64,000 nucleotides of DNA from Chlorocebus sabaeus (taxonomy: Eukaryota > Chordata > Mammalia > Primates > Cercopithecidae), in the NCBI RefSeq assembly GCF_047675955.1, contig NC_132904.1, positions 82,713,447 to 82,777,446 of the forward strand, written 5' to 3'. Made by a program: the position numbers and the translations under genes. The notes beneath the pieces are model-generated. The model made no database searches, was not told the origin of the DNA, and worked only from the letters and a program-made list of their open reading frames with translations. Shown here one piece after another: positions 46,800 through 58,301 of the stretch; within the stretch, counting starts at the first letter, position 1; each line of letters opens with the position of its first letter.

Positions 46800-47715
46800 C
46801 TGATAAAATTAAGTTTTCCCTGGTACCTTGTTATAGCTCATATAAATTTATCAAAGTTCATTACCTTTTACTCTTTTACACCCACACCTCCCACACCTCG
46901 TTTAACTAAAGCAATTATATTACATAATCTGCTCATCCTGGGGCAATTTTTAAGACGTAGACTTTTTAACAGTGGAATAAAGTATTTCCAACTATCTTTT
47001 AAATAAGGTTCTATAGATTAATTCAAATCTTTTGTTTAAACATATCACTTTAAAGCAAATATATTTTATTCCAGTTGGCAAACTAGAGAAAGTTTCAAGT
47101 ACTGAATTCTAAACCTCCAGAAGTAGGATTAAAATTTTAGATGCTTGAGGATTCCAGGAAACAGCAACATTTCTGCATGCTACAGTAGAATAAAGGCTGG
47201 AGGGACACATCTGCCCAACTTTATGTTATAATTAAATCACTTTGTACTGACATAGCTTTAGTTTAGAAGAGAATGTTTGTGGGGATTTTTAATCAGATAA
47301 AAATAGGGCTGCTGTTTTCTCTATACCAATTAACATAGTTGACATTTAGCCAGATCTACCCTGGACACAGCAGGGGATGTACAGTTTGTCCTGGTTCTGT
47401 GGGAAATGGAAAATGCAGTACTTGGCACAAGAAAAATATGTGAACCCAAAAAAATGTCAAATATAGCAAGTCAAATTAAGTAAATTGGTTTACTGAAGGG
47501 CAGTCTATGCTTTCGAGAGAAAAAAGCTGGAAGAAAGACTCTCTAGACTACTTTAAAAAGCTGAAGAGACCTTGAGTTTAACTATTAATATTATATGTTA
47601 ATAAATGAGCATCTTTAGTTACAGTCATTTTTCTAGCACTTAAATATGCAATTCTTGTGATGAGTTTAAGAAAGGAACTGGTAGTGGCTCACACACAGTA
47701 TATAAAGACATGTTA
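46800..47715. other. Unique flanking DNA
   Basis: No repeat or gene recognised. Confidence 0.55.
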
Positions 47716-47717
47716 AG

Positions 47718-48038
47718 GCCGGATGCTGTGCTTCATGCCTGTAATCCCAGCACTTTGGGAAACCAAGGCAGGTAGATCAGTTGAGGTCAGGAGTTCAAGA
47801 CCAGCCTGGCCAACAGGGTGAAACCCTATCTCTACTAACAATACAAAAATTAGCCAGGTTTAGTGGTACACACCTGTAATCCCAGCTACTCAGGAGACTG
47901 AGGCAAAAGAATCACTTGAACCTGGGAGGAGGAGGTTGCAGTGAGCCGCGGTCATGCCACAGCATTCTAGCCTGGGTGACAGAGCAAAACTCTGTCTCAA
48001 AAAAAAAAAACAAAAACAAAAACAAACAAAAAAAAAAC
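47718..48038 (+). repeat. Alu, full length
   Basis: A tail with (CAAAA)n; target duplication acatgttaa on both sides. Confidence 0.95.
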
Positions 48039-48039
48039 A

Positions 48040-48455
48040 TGTTAAAAATTTTTAGCACGGAAAGACTACTTACATGCCATCTAACCCATTCCTTCACTTA
48101 CAGATGAGGAAAATTGATCCCAGGGATGTTAAACCGCTTTCATCAAGTCACACTGATTTGTTGCCCTCTCAGAACTTCTGCTACACATCCTTTGGCTCAT
48201 GCATCAAAAACTTTATGAGAATATCAATGATATAGTAACATTTCAAATAACTACAATGCTTGAAGAACAAATAGTTTATTCTCGTTCATTTGAAATTCTG
48301 ATTAATGTTTAGAAAGAAAAGTATTTTTATATTTATACCTTCTTAAAAATTTATCGCAAGTGTCTTAGCTCGTGGTAGCACCTTTATAAATAATAGGTTG
48401 AAAACATGAAATTGCTAATATTAGCTACGTTTTTTAACCACAAAAATAGCAAATT
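48040..48455. other. Unique flanking DNA
   Basis: AT-rich. 'tacagatgaggaaaattgat' near 48100 hints at a MIR relic. Confidence 0.45.
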
Positions 48456-48460
48456 TTGAT

Positions 48461-48740
48461 CAAGTGCGGTGGTTCATGCCTGTAATCCCAGCACTTTGGG
48501 AGGCTGAGGCAGGCAGATCACCTGAGGTCAGGAGTTCAAGAGCAGCCTGGCCAACATGACAAAACCCTGTCTCTACTAAAAAACCACAAAAATTAGCCAA
48601 ACGTGGTGGTGGGTGTCTGTAATCCCAGCTACTAGGGAGGCTGAGGCAGGAAAATCGCTTGAATCCGGGAGGTAGAGGTTGCAGAGAGCCAAGATCACAC
48701 CACTGCACTCTAGCCTGGGTGACAAAGTGAGACTCTGAAG
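48461..48740 (+). repeat. Alu, nearly full length
   Basis: Dimeric Alu whose tail passes into a GAAA repeat. Confidence 0.95.
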
Positions 48741-48832
48741 AAAAAACAATAAGAAAGAAAGAAAGAATGAGAGAAAGAAAGAAGGAAAGCAAGAAAGAAA
48801 GAAAGAGAGAAAGAGAAAGAAAGAAAGAAAAA
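48741..48832 (+). repeat. (GAAA)n imperfect microsatellite
   Basis: About 90 bp of pure-purine GAAA/GAGA units, derived from the Alu tail; likely length-variable. Confidence 0.95.
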
Positions 48833-48844
48833 ATTTGGGGACTT

Positions 48845-49535
48845 GTACTAGTCAGCATCCAAAATGGATCTAAGTGACCTTTACCTCTTGGTATTCAAGT
48901 CCTTGTATAGCCCCTGCCCATGATGAACAGGAATACCTGTGCAACCAATAGAATATTGAGGAACTGAGAATGTTTGACTTATGAGGCTAAGGCCATAAAC
49001 AATATTGCAGCTTCCACTTTGCTCTTTCCTGGCTTACTCACTCTGGCAGGAATCAGCCACCAAGTTATGAGAACACTAAAACAGTCCAAGGGAAAGGTCG
49101 ACGTGGCGAAGAACTCAGACCTCCCGCCAGCAGCCTGCACTAACTTGCCAGCCTGTGAATGAGCCATCTTGGAAGCAGATCTTCCCACACCAGAGTAAAG
49201 CCTCCAGAAGCCCTGACCAACATCTTGATTACAACCCCATGAGGCACCCTGAGCCAGAACCAACCAGCTAAGCTCTTTCCAAATTCCTGGCCTATGGAAA
49301 CTATGTGAGATACTGTTTTTCGTTTATTTTTTTAGAGACAGAGTCTCCCTATGTTGCCCAGGCTGGGAGTGCAGTGACTATTCAAAAGTGCACAATCAGT
49401 ACACTACAGCCTGGAATTCCTGGGCTCAAGACATACTCCTGCCTCAGCCTCCCAAGTAGCAGGGACTACCGGCACATGTCACAGTGCCCACTGAGATGCT
49501 ATTGTTTTAAGTCACTAAGTCTTGGGATAATAGGT
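48845..49535 (+). mobile_element. MaLR (MLT1-like) LTR, split by an Alu
   Basis: Typical phrases: 'caaccaatagaatattgagg', 'cttgattacaaccccatgag', 'ccctgagccagaaccaacca', 'ttttaagtcactaagtcttg'. The 3' end continues after the Alu at 49327-49491. Confidence 0.7.
49327..49491 (-). repeat. Alu, truncated, inside the LTR
   Basis: About 165 bp antisense; flanks 'gtgagatactgttttt' and 'ctgagatgctattgtttt' are the split LTR text and duplication. Confidence 0.9.
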
Positions 49536-49567
49536 AACAAATATGGAGCTTTTACAAATATGTATCT

Positions 49568-49856
49568 GGGCCAGGTGCAGGGCCTCATGCCTGTAATTGC
49601 AGCACTTTGGGAAGCCAAGGCAGAAGGATCTCATAAGCCTAGGAGTTCGAGACCAGCCCAAGCAACATAGCAAGACCCTGTCTCTACAAAAATTAAATTG
49701 AAATAATTAGCTGGGTATGGTGGTATGTGCCTGTAGTCCTTGCTACTAGGAAGGCTGAGGGAGAGAGGATCACTTGAGTGCCGGCGTTTGAAGTTGCAAT
49801 AAGCCATGATCGTGCCACTGCACTCCAGCCTGGGAGTGAGACCCTGTCTTTAAAAC
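49568..49856 (+). repeat. Alu, AluJ-like
   Basis: Diverged dimeric Alu. Confidence 0.93.
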
Positions 49857-49859
49857 AAA

Positions 49860-49943
49860 CTGTATATACATATATATACACACACACATACACACAAGTA
49901 TACATATGTGTGTGTGTATATATACTTATAATATATATATAGA
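49860..49943 (+). repeat. (TA)n/(CA)n compound microsatellite
   Basis: Alternating TA, CA and TG blocks, an AT-rich purine-pyrimidine alternation. Confidence 0.92.
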
Positions 49944-50075
49944 GGCCAGGCATAGTGGCTCATGCCTGTAATCCCAGTACTTTGGGAGACTGAGGCAGGA
50001 GGATTGTTAGAGCCCAGAAGTTTGAGAACAGCCTAGGCAACATAGTGAGACCCCATCTCTACGAAAAAAAGAAAG
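49944..50075 (+). repeat. Alu left arm only
   Basis: One arm ending in an A-rich run; followed directly by a younger Alu. Confidence 0.88.
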
Positions 50076-50371
50076 AGGCTGGGAGCGGTGGCTCACACGA
50101 GCACTTTGGGAGGCCGAGGTGGGCAGATCAGGAAGTTAGGAGATCGAGACCATCCTGGCGAACACGGTGAAACCCCATCTCTACTAAAAAAAAATACAAA
50201 AAATTAGCTGGGCGTGGTGGCGGGTGCCTATAGTTCCAGTTACTTGGGAGACTGAGGCAGGAGAATGGCATGAACCTGGGAGGCAGAGATTGCAGTGAGC
50301 CAAGATTGTGCCACTGTACTCCAGCCTGGGTGACAGAGCGAAACTCCAAGTCAAAAAAAAAAAAAAAAAAG
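50076..50371 (+). repeat. AluY-like, with small deletion
   Basis: 'gagatcgagaccatcctggc' and 'gcgggtgcctatag' mark a young type; about 12 bp are missing near 50098 (cacacgagcactttgg). Confidence 0.94.
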
Positions 50372-50379
50372 AAAGGAAA

Positions 50380-52050
50380 AATAAAATATAAGACTAGATA
50401 GCATTAGGAAAATTTACAGCATTACTATGGGGGAGACAGAGGAATGACATTTTGTTTGTTTTAAAATATGGTTTATAGTTCATGTGGTTTCCTTGAACCA
50501 ATAAGACCCTTCCTAAATCCATTCCAGAGATGATTATTTTGGGTTTCATTTCCTTCTTAGAGAGCCCTCTAAGAATCTCTCCCTGCAAGGTGACTCAAGT
50601 TCACACCAATGTTTCTCTGCTTTGATCCTCAGTAAAACTTGTTGGACTTCACAGTTCATTCTTTTAGTATCTAATCTCTAATTGTTTCAAGTATGCATTG
50701 CTTATCTCTTCAATTAAATCAATTAGACTGTAAAATTCCTGTAGCCAGGACCACATCTTTTACTTGCTTTAGACCTTTAACATTGCTATCTGCTGGGGGC
50801 ACATTACATGAGTATCATTACTCATTTATTGATTGACCAGATTAATAGAATCGCTTCTTAACATAGTTTTCCTCCTTGAAGATCATTTTATCCTAGAAAC
50901 CATTCTTTATTTCAACATGGACGTTTTTCTACCAAGAAAACCATACAGTACTTTAAAACACCCAAGTCTATCATATAATCCTCTTTGAGTTATTCATACT
51001 TCAGAAATGTGCTGAATTTTTTGCTATCACTTCATGACTTTCTCCAATTGTGAGGCTACTAGTTTAATTATATTATTTTATAATTGCTAAAATACAAGTT
51101 AGGCAAAAAAGATCTTGCTGTGGTAACTGTGCATGGACTCTGTCTGAAAGGCTCACCCCTAACATTTGTAATAGTGGGACCAGATGATACATAGCAGCCT
51201 ATACATCATGTGTCTAAATATTTCAAAGTCAGGTATCAAACTGTCAAACTTTTAGAAAAAAAAAAAAATATGTTCTCTTTTTGCTATCTTGACAAGTTTT
51301 CTTCCTAGTTATTTCTTCTCTGAATTTCAGTTTTGTATTTTCTGTTTCTATCTTGACCTTAACTTGTACTCATTCTCAAAGTCCTAAAAGATTAAAAAAA
51401 AACCAAAGTGACTGTATTCAAAGTGTTCAAATATATCTTCCATCAAAAAATGTAAAGTAAATTCAAAAACTGGAAAATTCCCATTATTTAATGTTTGAAA
51501 GGTATTTTTCTAAAATATTCAAAATAATCTCTCTTGATCCTTTTGTAGTTCATGAGTGTAATGATTGAGTGTTCATGCACATGTGTGAGATATGCCACCC
51601 TTGAACCTTGTTACACTGTTGTCACATTACCCCTTTGACATGAAAAAAAAGAAACAAAAGAAGAAGAATCTCCCTAAAATTTCTGAAGAGGAAAACAAAT
51701 TATAATCATTAAATATCAACTTCTTTTTCAGATTCATCATCTGCTCTGAAAATGTCAAAATTTTAAATCAATGTAATTAAACAAAAATGTTTTAAAAATC
51801 TATTTGCATCTATTTAAATATTTTAATAAAAATAAAACCATTTTTAATGATCACATTCAATGCCCATTCAGTGGCCAATGTAAAGAAATGGTATCATACT
51901 TCATACATGTTATATATAACCTTCATATACACACACTTGAATAATATAAATTGTTTTATCTTAGAAAATGTTCCTCAGCCACCATATTTAATTATTGCAA
52001 ATAAAATACTAGTTCACAAGTAGTCAGGAAACACAAATTAAAACATGAAG
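50380..52050. other. Mostly unique flanking DNA
   Basis: An L2-like piece at about 50610-50810 ('caattagactgtaaaattcc' resembles the L2 end); the rest is AT-rich and unclassified. Confidence 0.5.
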
Positions 52051-52052
52051 AA

Positions 52053-52345
52053 GGCCAGGCACAGTGGCTCATGCCTGTAATTCCAGCACTTTGGGAGGGC
52101 TAGGTGAGTGTATCACTTCAGGTCAGGAGTCTGAGACACCAGCCTGGCCAACATGGCCAAACCCCATCTCCACTAAAAATACAAACATTAGCTGAGTGTG
52201 GTGGTGCAGGCCTCCAGCTACACAGGAGGCTGAAGCAGGAGAATCACTTGAACCCGGGAGGCAGAGGTTGCAGTGACCCAAGATCGTGCCACTGCGCTCC
52301 AGCCTGGGTGAGAGTTAAGACTGTCTCAGAAAAAAAAAAAAAAAA
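52053..52345 (+). repeat. Alu, full length
   Basis: Dimeric Alu with an A tail. Confidence 0.95.
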
Positions 52346-52651
52346 GAAGAAGAAAATAGATACTTTGTGTGTTGGAAAATGATACTGCATTACACAAAAA
52401 TCTTTTGCACTCTTGCTAACTGAAAGATCTGAAAAATTAGTCTCTTCTACCTAGGTGCTACTGTTATTCACATTCTCCTAAATTGCTCATGTTCATCTTC
52501 ATATCTTGTGGTGGTATAATCCAGAAGACAGCACAGATGATGGACACAATTGCCTTTTCATTTAATGACATAGGATAAGAGACATAAAGAAGCATTTTCC
52601 TGGGCCTTAAATGCTGTTAAGCATGAGTGGATGCTTAAGAACACACAGTCA

Positions 52652-52954
52652 GGCCGGGCGCGGTGGCGCAAGCCTGTAATCCCAGCACTTTGGGAGGCCG
52701 AGACGGGCGGATCACGAGGTCAGGAGATCGAGACCATCCTGGCTAACTAACACGGTGAAACCCCGTCTCTACTAAAAAAATACAAAAAACTAGCCGGGCG
52801 AGGTGGCGGCGCCTGTAGTCCCAGCTACGCGGGAGGCTGAGGCAGGAGAATGGCGTGAACCCGGGGGGCGGAGCTTGCAGTGAGCCGAGATCGCGCCACT
52901 GCACTCCAGCCTGGGCGACAGAGCGAGACTCCGTCTCCAAAAAAAAAAAAAAAA
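52652..52954 (+). repeat. Very young AluY with perfect target duplication
   Basis: Nearly undiverged, CpG-rich Alu. The 15-bp duplication aagaacacacagtca is identical on both sides (52637-52651 and 52955-52969). Variants 'actagccgggcgaggtggcg' and 'gccgagacgggcggatcac' differ from the usual human AluY and match my recollection of Old World monkey AluY subfamilies. It also has a 4-nt 'taac/taa' repeat at 52743 and a missing G in 'ggcggcgcc'. Confidence 0.95.
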
Positions 52955-53036
52955 AAGAACACACAGTCAATGCTAAGAGCCAGATCTTGAGTATCAGAAG
53001 TGCCCATGTATTGTTAAATAAATTTATTTTTGGGGG

Positions 53037-53325
53037 GGGCCATGTATGGTGGCTCACGCCTGTAATCCCAGCACTTTGGGAGGCTGAGGCAGGTGGATCA
53101 CGAGGTCAGGAGATCAAGACCATCTTGGCTAACAAGGTGAAACCCCGTCTCTACTAAAAACACAAAAAAATTAGCTGGGTGTGGTGGCGGGCGCCTGTAG
53201 TCCCAGCTACTCAGGAGGCTGAGGCAGCAGAATGGTGTGAACCCGGGAGGTGGAGCTTGCAGTGTGCCGAGATAGCACCACTGCACTCCAGCCTGGGCAA
53301 CAGAGTGAGATTCCATCTCAGAAAA
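53037..53325 (+). repeat. AluY-like
   Basis: Young type ('gaggtcaggagatcaagacc'), preceded by a G run and followed by an (AT)n tract at 53327-53342. Confidence 0.94.
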
Positions 53326-53500
53326 AAATATATATATATATTTTTTGCGTCGTGATATGTAGGGCCTTCTAAAGCACAGTGCCTAAGACTAGGGCCACTT
53401 TGCCCAGCTAGCAAGGTTGTACTATTGTATCAAAAGTTAATCACCAAAAGTCAGAAAATTTTTTCTAGTCTCATGTATGATTTACAGATTAAATAATAAT

Positions 53501-53797
53501 ATTATTTTTTTTTTCGTGGCAGAGTGTCACTCTGTCACCCAGGCTGGAGTGCAGTAGCGTGATTTCAGCTTACTGCAACCTCTGTCTCCTAGGTCCTAGC
53601 GATTCTCCTGCCTCATCCTCCCAAGTAGGTGGGATTACAGGCATGCACCACCACACCGGCTAACTTCTTATATTTTTAGTAGAGACAGGTTTCACCATGT
53701 TGGCCAGTCTGGTCTCAAACGCATGACCTCAAGTGATGTGCCCACCTCGGCCTTCCAATGTGTTGAGATTACAGGCGTGAGCCACTGTACGCAGCCC
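53501..53797 (-). repeat. Alu, full length
   Basis: Antisense; 'gattaaataataat' before and 'gaattaaataattaag' after suggest the target duplication. Confidence 0.93.
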
Positions 53798-53829
53798 GAA
53801 TTAAATAATTAAGTTATTCGTGGCGATAG

Positions 53830-54075
53830 AATAATGAGAGTGCAGACTCTGGAGAAATGGCGATTGGGTTCACATCTTAGCTTTGTCACTTAGTTGTGTG
53901 ACCTTGGGCAAGTTACCCAACTTTCTGTGCCTTAATTTCCTCAACTGTAAAACAGGGATAAAAATAATATCTTGAAGGATGGTTGCTATGCTTAAAAATA
54001 CCAATCTTACTGAGGAAGGTGCTGAGAACAGTACATAGATCATAGCAAGCTCTACATATGTATTGCTCTTACTGT
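53830..54075 (+). repeat. MIR SINE
   Basis: Clear: 'gagtgcagactctggagaaa', 'tgtgtgaccttgggcaagtt', 'ttcctcaactgtaaaacagg', 'gctgagaacagtacatag'. Confidence 0.92.
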
Positions 54076-54154
54076 ATGTGCACTCTCCAAAGCATTCTGT
54101 AGAATCTAATCCACTCTTGGAAATAACACAATAATTAATGATAATTATAATAAT

Positions 54155-54385
54155 TACAGTGTTTGAATACCTCCCATGTGCCAAGCACAGCATTTATATT
54201 ATTTCATTTAATCCTCGAAACAACCCTGACAGGTAGGCATTAGTCTCAATTCTCAGAGGAAGAAACTGAAATTAGGAAAGGTGAGGTAATCTGCTCAAAA
54301 GCACAGATAGTAAGTGACAGAACTGAGCTTTAAATGGAAGTTTTCTGAATCTTAAACTTGTGCTCTTTCTACTTCATTCTTGGTG
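54155..54385 (-). repeat. MIR SINE
   Basis: Clear reverse copy: 'ctcccatgtgccaagcacag', 'catttaatcctcgaaacaac', 'gaggaagaaactgaaattag'. It faces the preceding MIR. Confidence 0.92.
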
Positions 54386-54621
54386 GACAAACCGTGTTGC
54401 TTAATCCCAGATTCCTGGTTCTGAGATCCCAGAATACAATGATTCTGTTATTTGTAAAGATGAAAATTACAAATAATTTGTAATCACCAAACTGAACTCT
54501 TTGAGGGGACAGATTGTTTCCTTCTGCCCCCCTAGCACCATGCCTGGAACACAGTAGATAGTATTTGTCCAAACAGTGATGATTAATCTGGAGTCAGCAA
54601 TATGCTAGGGAAATAAACAAA

Positions 54622-54935
54622 CTTTTTTTTTTTCTTTTTTTTTTCTTTTTGAGACATGGTCTTGCTCTGTCACCTGGGCTGGAGTGCAGGGGCACAATCA
54701 TGGTTCACCGTAATCTGGAACTCCTGGGTTCAGGTGATTCTCCTGCCTCAGCCTCCTAAGTAGCTGGGCCTACAGGAGCACACCATCATGCCCAGCTAAT
54801 TTTAAAATTTTTATTTTGTAGAGATGGGGTTTCACTATGTTTCCTAGTCTGGTCTCAAACTTCTGACCTGAAGCAGTCCTCCACCTCAGCCCCCCATAGT
54901 GCTGAGATTATAGGTGTGAGCCACTGCACACAACC
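54622..54935 (-). repeat. Alu, AluJ-like
   Basis: Diverged antisense dimeric Alu. Confidence 0.92.
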
Positions 54936-55032
54936 AAACATAACATTTTGTGAATTGACAGTCTATAGGTTCATTGAGAGAGCTACAGTACTTCCTCTAT
55001 TTCATGTAACAAATTTTTATAAGTAATAATTT

Positions 55033-55250
55033 TTCAGCCTGAGCAATATAGTGAGACCCTGTCTCTAAAAACATTTTTTAAAAATAAATAAACCAGGCAC
55101 AGTTGTGCATACATACCTGTAGTCCTAGCTACGTGGGAGGCTGAGGTGGGAGGATGGCTTGAGATGAGAAGTTTGAGGCTGCAGTGAGCTATAATTGTGC
55201 GATTGCACTACAGCCTGGGTGACAAGGAAGAATCTTGTCTCTTAAAAATA
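55033..55250 (+). repeat. Alu, 5'-truncated, old
   Basis: Starts in the left-arm end 'cagcctgagcaatatagtga', then a full right arm. Confidence 0.88.
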
Positions 55251-55254
55251 ATGA

Positions 55255-55960
55255 TCATCATCATTTTTGAAATTCAGTTATACTTATGCCCTCTGTTCTT
55301 GCTTTGACATTTTTAACCATGACATATAGACCTTGACTCTCCCTTGAATTTTTTGAAATGAAAACCAAGTTTATTCAAATTTCTTCTGGCTTTAACTATT
55401 ATTCCCATGATCCTTGCTAGAAAACAAATTACAGGATATTTGGAGATGTTTCCTTGTTTAGATTTGAATTGCCTGGGCTATTTTTTTTTTTTTTTCTCAG
55501 AAAAATCTCATAGTACACACAGTTTCATACCAGCTTGGAACATGGTTATTTGGCCCATCTGCCATTTTAAATAACATTTAAATTTAGGTTTATATATTTT
55601 TAGGGATATGGTGGTGATGCTATAGAGTTTTATTCTGAGAGTTTCAGTTCTTCAGGAGTTCCACAACAAGCAACTTGCATGTAGTCTGAACAATGTCTTT
55701 AGATGCGTTTCTCAGCGAGTTTAAGGGGAAAAAATTAAACTCCTCAAGTTCATCTCTCTTTTACTTGACCAGAGGAACAACAATTTATTTGCACTTGAGT
55801 TCAGATTAGGAAAAAAGAGGAAGGGGGTTTCAAGCAAACTCATACAGCTCAAGCATCTGGCAACTGTTAACCAAAATGGTGGCGGACAGAGAAGGCTTGT
55901 GTCAGACAAAATCTCAAGTATCTACTTCCTCATCCTTTCTTAGTGATGAAAACTTTATTT
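55255..55960. other. Unique flanking DNA
   Basis: Nothing recognised. Confidence 0.5.
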
Positions 55961-55964
55961 TGGC

Positions 55965-56352
55965 TGGGTTTATAGCCACTCGAAAAGAAAAGAAAAGAAA
56001 AACCCTTGCAGTTAGGTATGTAGATATGTAGGTATGTGACTAAATTCTAACAAATGAGATGTCATTGAAATTGTTCTTTTGAATTTCCAGGAAGGCTCCT
56101 TAAAGGGAAATCATGCAGACAGATCATCTCCATCTCCTTCATTTGGGCTGGAAATAAAACATGATGGTTGAAGCGTGAGTAATGCTTCTGGGCTATTAGG
56201 TAGAAGCCATGTGGCAGAGCAATGGGGTAGAAAGATTCTGTGTGCATGATGATCATAAAACTGTTATACCAACTCTGGATGACTTACTTCTGGACTTCTT
56301 TTATGTAAGAGAGAAATGAATTTATATATTGTTTAAGGGCACTTATTATTCA
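55965..56352 (+). mobile_element. MaLR-like LTR fragment
   Basis: 'ggctgggtttatagccactc', 'tgactaaattctaacaaatg', 'aggaaggctccttaaaggga' and 'acttcttttatgtaagagag' resemble the same LTR family as 31995-32685. The 3' terminus is missing. Confidence 0.5.
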
Positions 56353-56359
56353 CTGTTTT

Positions 56360-56708
56360 CTCTTTCTCATCTATACCCAATTCCAAGAGACAGAAGGATC
56401 CATTAGGATCTTCATATATTGTTCTATCTTGGAAAAAGTAAAAAAAAAAAGGATCTGACTATATCTCCATGATACTCTTCACCCCAAATATTACCCTCTT
56501 TCCACCTGGCCTATGAAAGCCAAAGACGTCTGGACAGCCTCTTCAAAGAGAGGAAACTTGTCAGTTAATCCTAGTTTATGAATATGATAGCAATTTCTCA
56601 GATAATATGCTTATATTCTCCCAAGATGGACAAATTAAATATTCTGGGTTTTGTGCTGTGAAATTAGCGTAAATGATTTCTCTGTATTTGACACAATTCA
56701 TTAATTGT
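56360..56708. other. Unique flanking DNA
   Basis: Nothing recognised. Confidence 0.5.
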
Positions 56709-56725
56709 TAATTAACTGTTAATTG

Positions 56726-56823
56726 CCAGGAGGCGGAGCTTGCAGTGAGCTGAGATCCGGCCACTGCACTCCAGCCTGGGCAACAGAGCAAGACTCCGTC
56801 TCAAAAAAAAAAAAAAAAAAAAA
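56726..56823 (+). repeat. Young 5'-truncated AluY
   Basis: Only the last 75 or so bases of the right arm plus an A tail. A perfect 16-bp duplication aattaactgttaattg flanks it (56710-56725 and 56824-56839). The variant 'gagatccggccactgcac' is the form I associate with Old World monkey AluY. Confidence 0.93.
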
Positions 56824-56914
56824 AATTAACTGTTAATTGATCCTTTAAGATCTCTAGAATCATTTTTTAGAGTACCAAGAAAGGCAAACTAGCCAAATGT
56901 GACTTTTTGACTCT

Positions 56915-57211
56915 TTTTTTTTTTTTTGAGATGGGTTTTCACTCTTGTTTCCCAGGCTGGAGTGTAATGGCATGATCTTGGCTCACTGCAAACTCTACCT
57001 CCCAGGTTCAGGTGACTGTCCTGCCTCAGCCTCCCAAGTAGCTGGGATTACAGGTGCCCTCCACCACACCAAGCTAATTTTTGTATTTTCAGTAGAGACA
57101 GGGTTTCAACGTGTTGGTCAGGCTGGTCTTGAACTCCTGACCTCAAGTGATCCGCCCACCTCAGCCTCCACAAAGTGCTGGGATTACAGGGGTGAGCCAC
57201 CGTGCCCGGCC
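56915..57211 (-). repeat. Alu, full length
   Basis: Antisense; target duplication aaatgtgacttttt on both sides. Confidence 0.95.
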
Positions 57212-57214
57212 CCA

Positions 57215-57885
57215 AATGTGACTTTTTACCTCAAGCATCAAACTATTTTAGCATTACATTGAAAAGTACCTCACAGCTGTTTCCCCAGAAAGACTAGTTT
57301 TCTTTTCAAATATTCTCTCATTTTTACATTCTAACCTCTAAAATGTTTCAATCTGCTATAATATATTGAGTCTTGTAAGGTTATAAATTAATTTCTTTTT
57401 AAGTTTGATTTTTACCCTGAAAAAGATATTTTACATGATCAATAATGAATAATTAGCAGGGAGGTAGCCAAGAGTAGAGGATGGGAGGAGAAAAGAAAAT
57501 GAAAAAAGTTAGACTTTAATACAGAAGAAAATTTATCTTTAAGTTTTCTTCCACGTTAAACATTTAGGCTAAGTAAATTCTTATAAGGAAAACCAAACGA
57601 TTTTTAACCAGCAGAAACAAATGTCTGATAAAACCAAAAGACAGGTTTCCTTATGATCTAATAAGGTAATTTTGCTATTGCTAAATAGCACTTAGGAGAT
57701 GATGCTCAAATATTCCCCCAATGGGAATATGTACATGATTCAGACTGTGAGCAATGACAGCATAGGATAACTTACACATTGCCAAATCGTATCCCTGGGC
57801 GCCAGAATGTGTGTGAATCTTCTACCTACTACCAACTCACGTCTCTAAGATATGTTGACAGACCTATTTGTCATGTCTCTTTAGT
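57215..57885. other. Unique flanking DNA
   Basis: Nothing recognised. Confidence 0.5.
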
Positions 57886-57889
57886 CTGC

Positions 57890-58105
57890 AGTGTGGTGTA
57901 ATACAAAGAGCACTGGGTCGAAGGTCAGAAATGTTAGAGTTCTGGTTCAGGCTGTAACACTTGTGGCATTGTGCATGTCACTTGACCTTGCCTGGTGTCA
58001 GTTTCCTCATCTGTAAATTGAGGTCAATGATACCTACATTACTCGCTTTACATGTCTGTTGTGAAGATCAAATGGTATGTATTTATTAGTGCTTTGGAAA
58101 TTTTA
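57890..58105 (+). repeat. MIR SINE
   Basis: Clear: 'gtgtaatacaaagagcactg', 'tgtcacttgaccttgcctgg', 'cagtttcctcatctgtaaat'. Confidence 0.9.
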
Positions 58106-58164
58106 AAATGTTAAATATTCTATTACTGTAGGTTCTTTCACATATACCTTTGGCCCTACTTAGG

Positions 58165-58301
58165 GGTCCCCTCCCTTCCTCCCTTCTTCCCTTCCTCCTT
58201 TCCTCCCTCCCTCTCTTCTATTCTTTCTTTCCCTCTTGCTCTCTTCCCTATTTATTTATTTATTTATTTATTTATTTATTCATTCATTTATTTATTTATT
58301 G
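58165..58301 (+). repeat. Pyrimidine tract then (TTTA)n microsatellite
   Basis: Pyrimidine-rich CCTT-type run at 58165-58248, then about 13 TTTA units to 58301 that pass into the Alu behind it. Confidence 0.95.
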
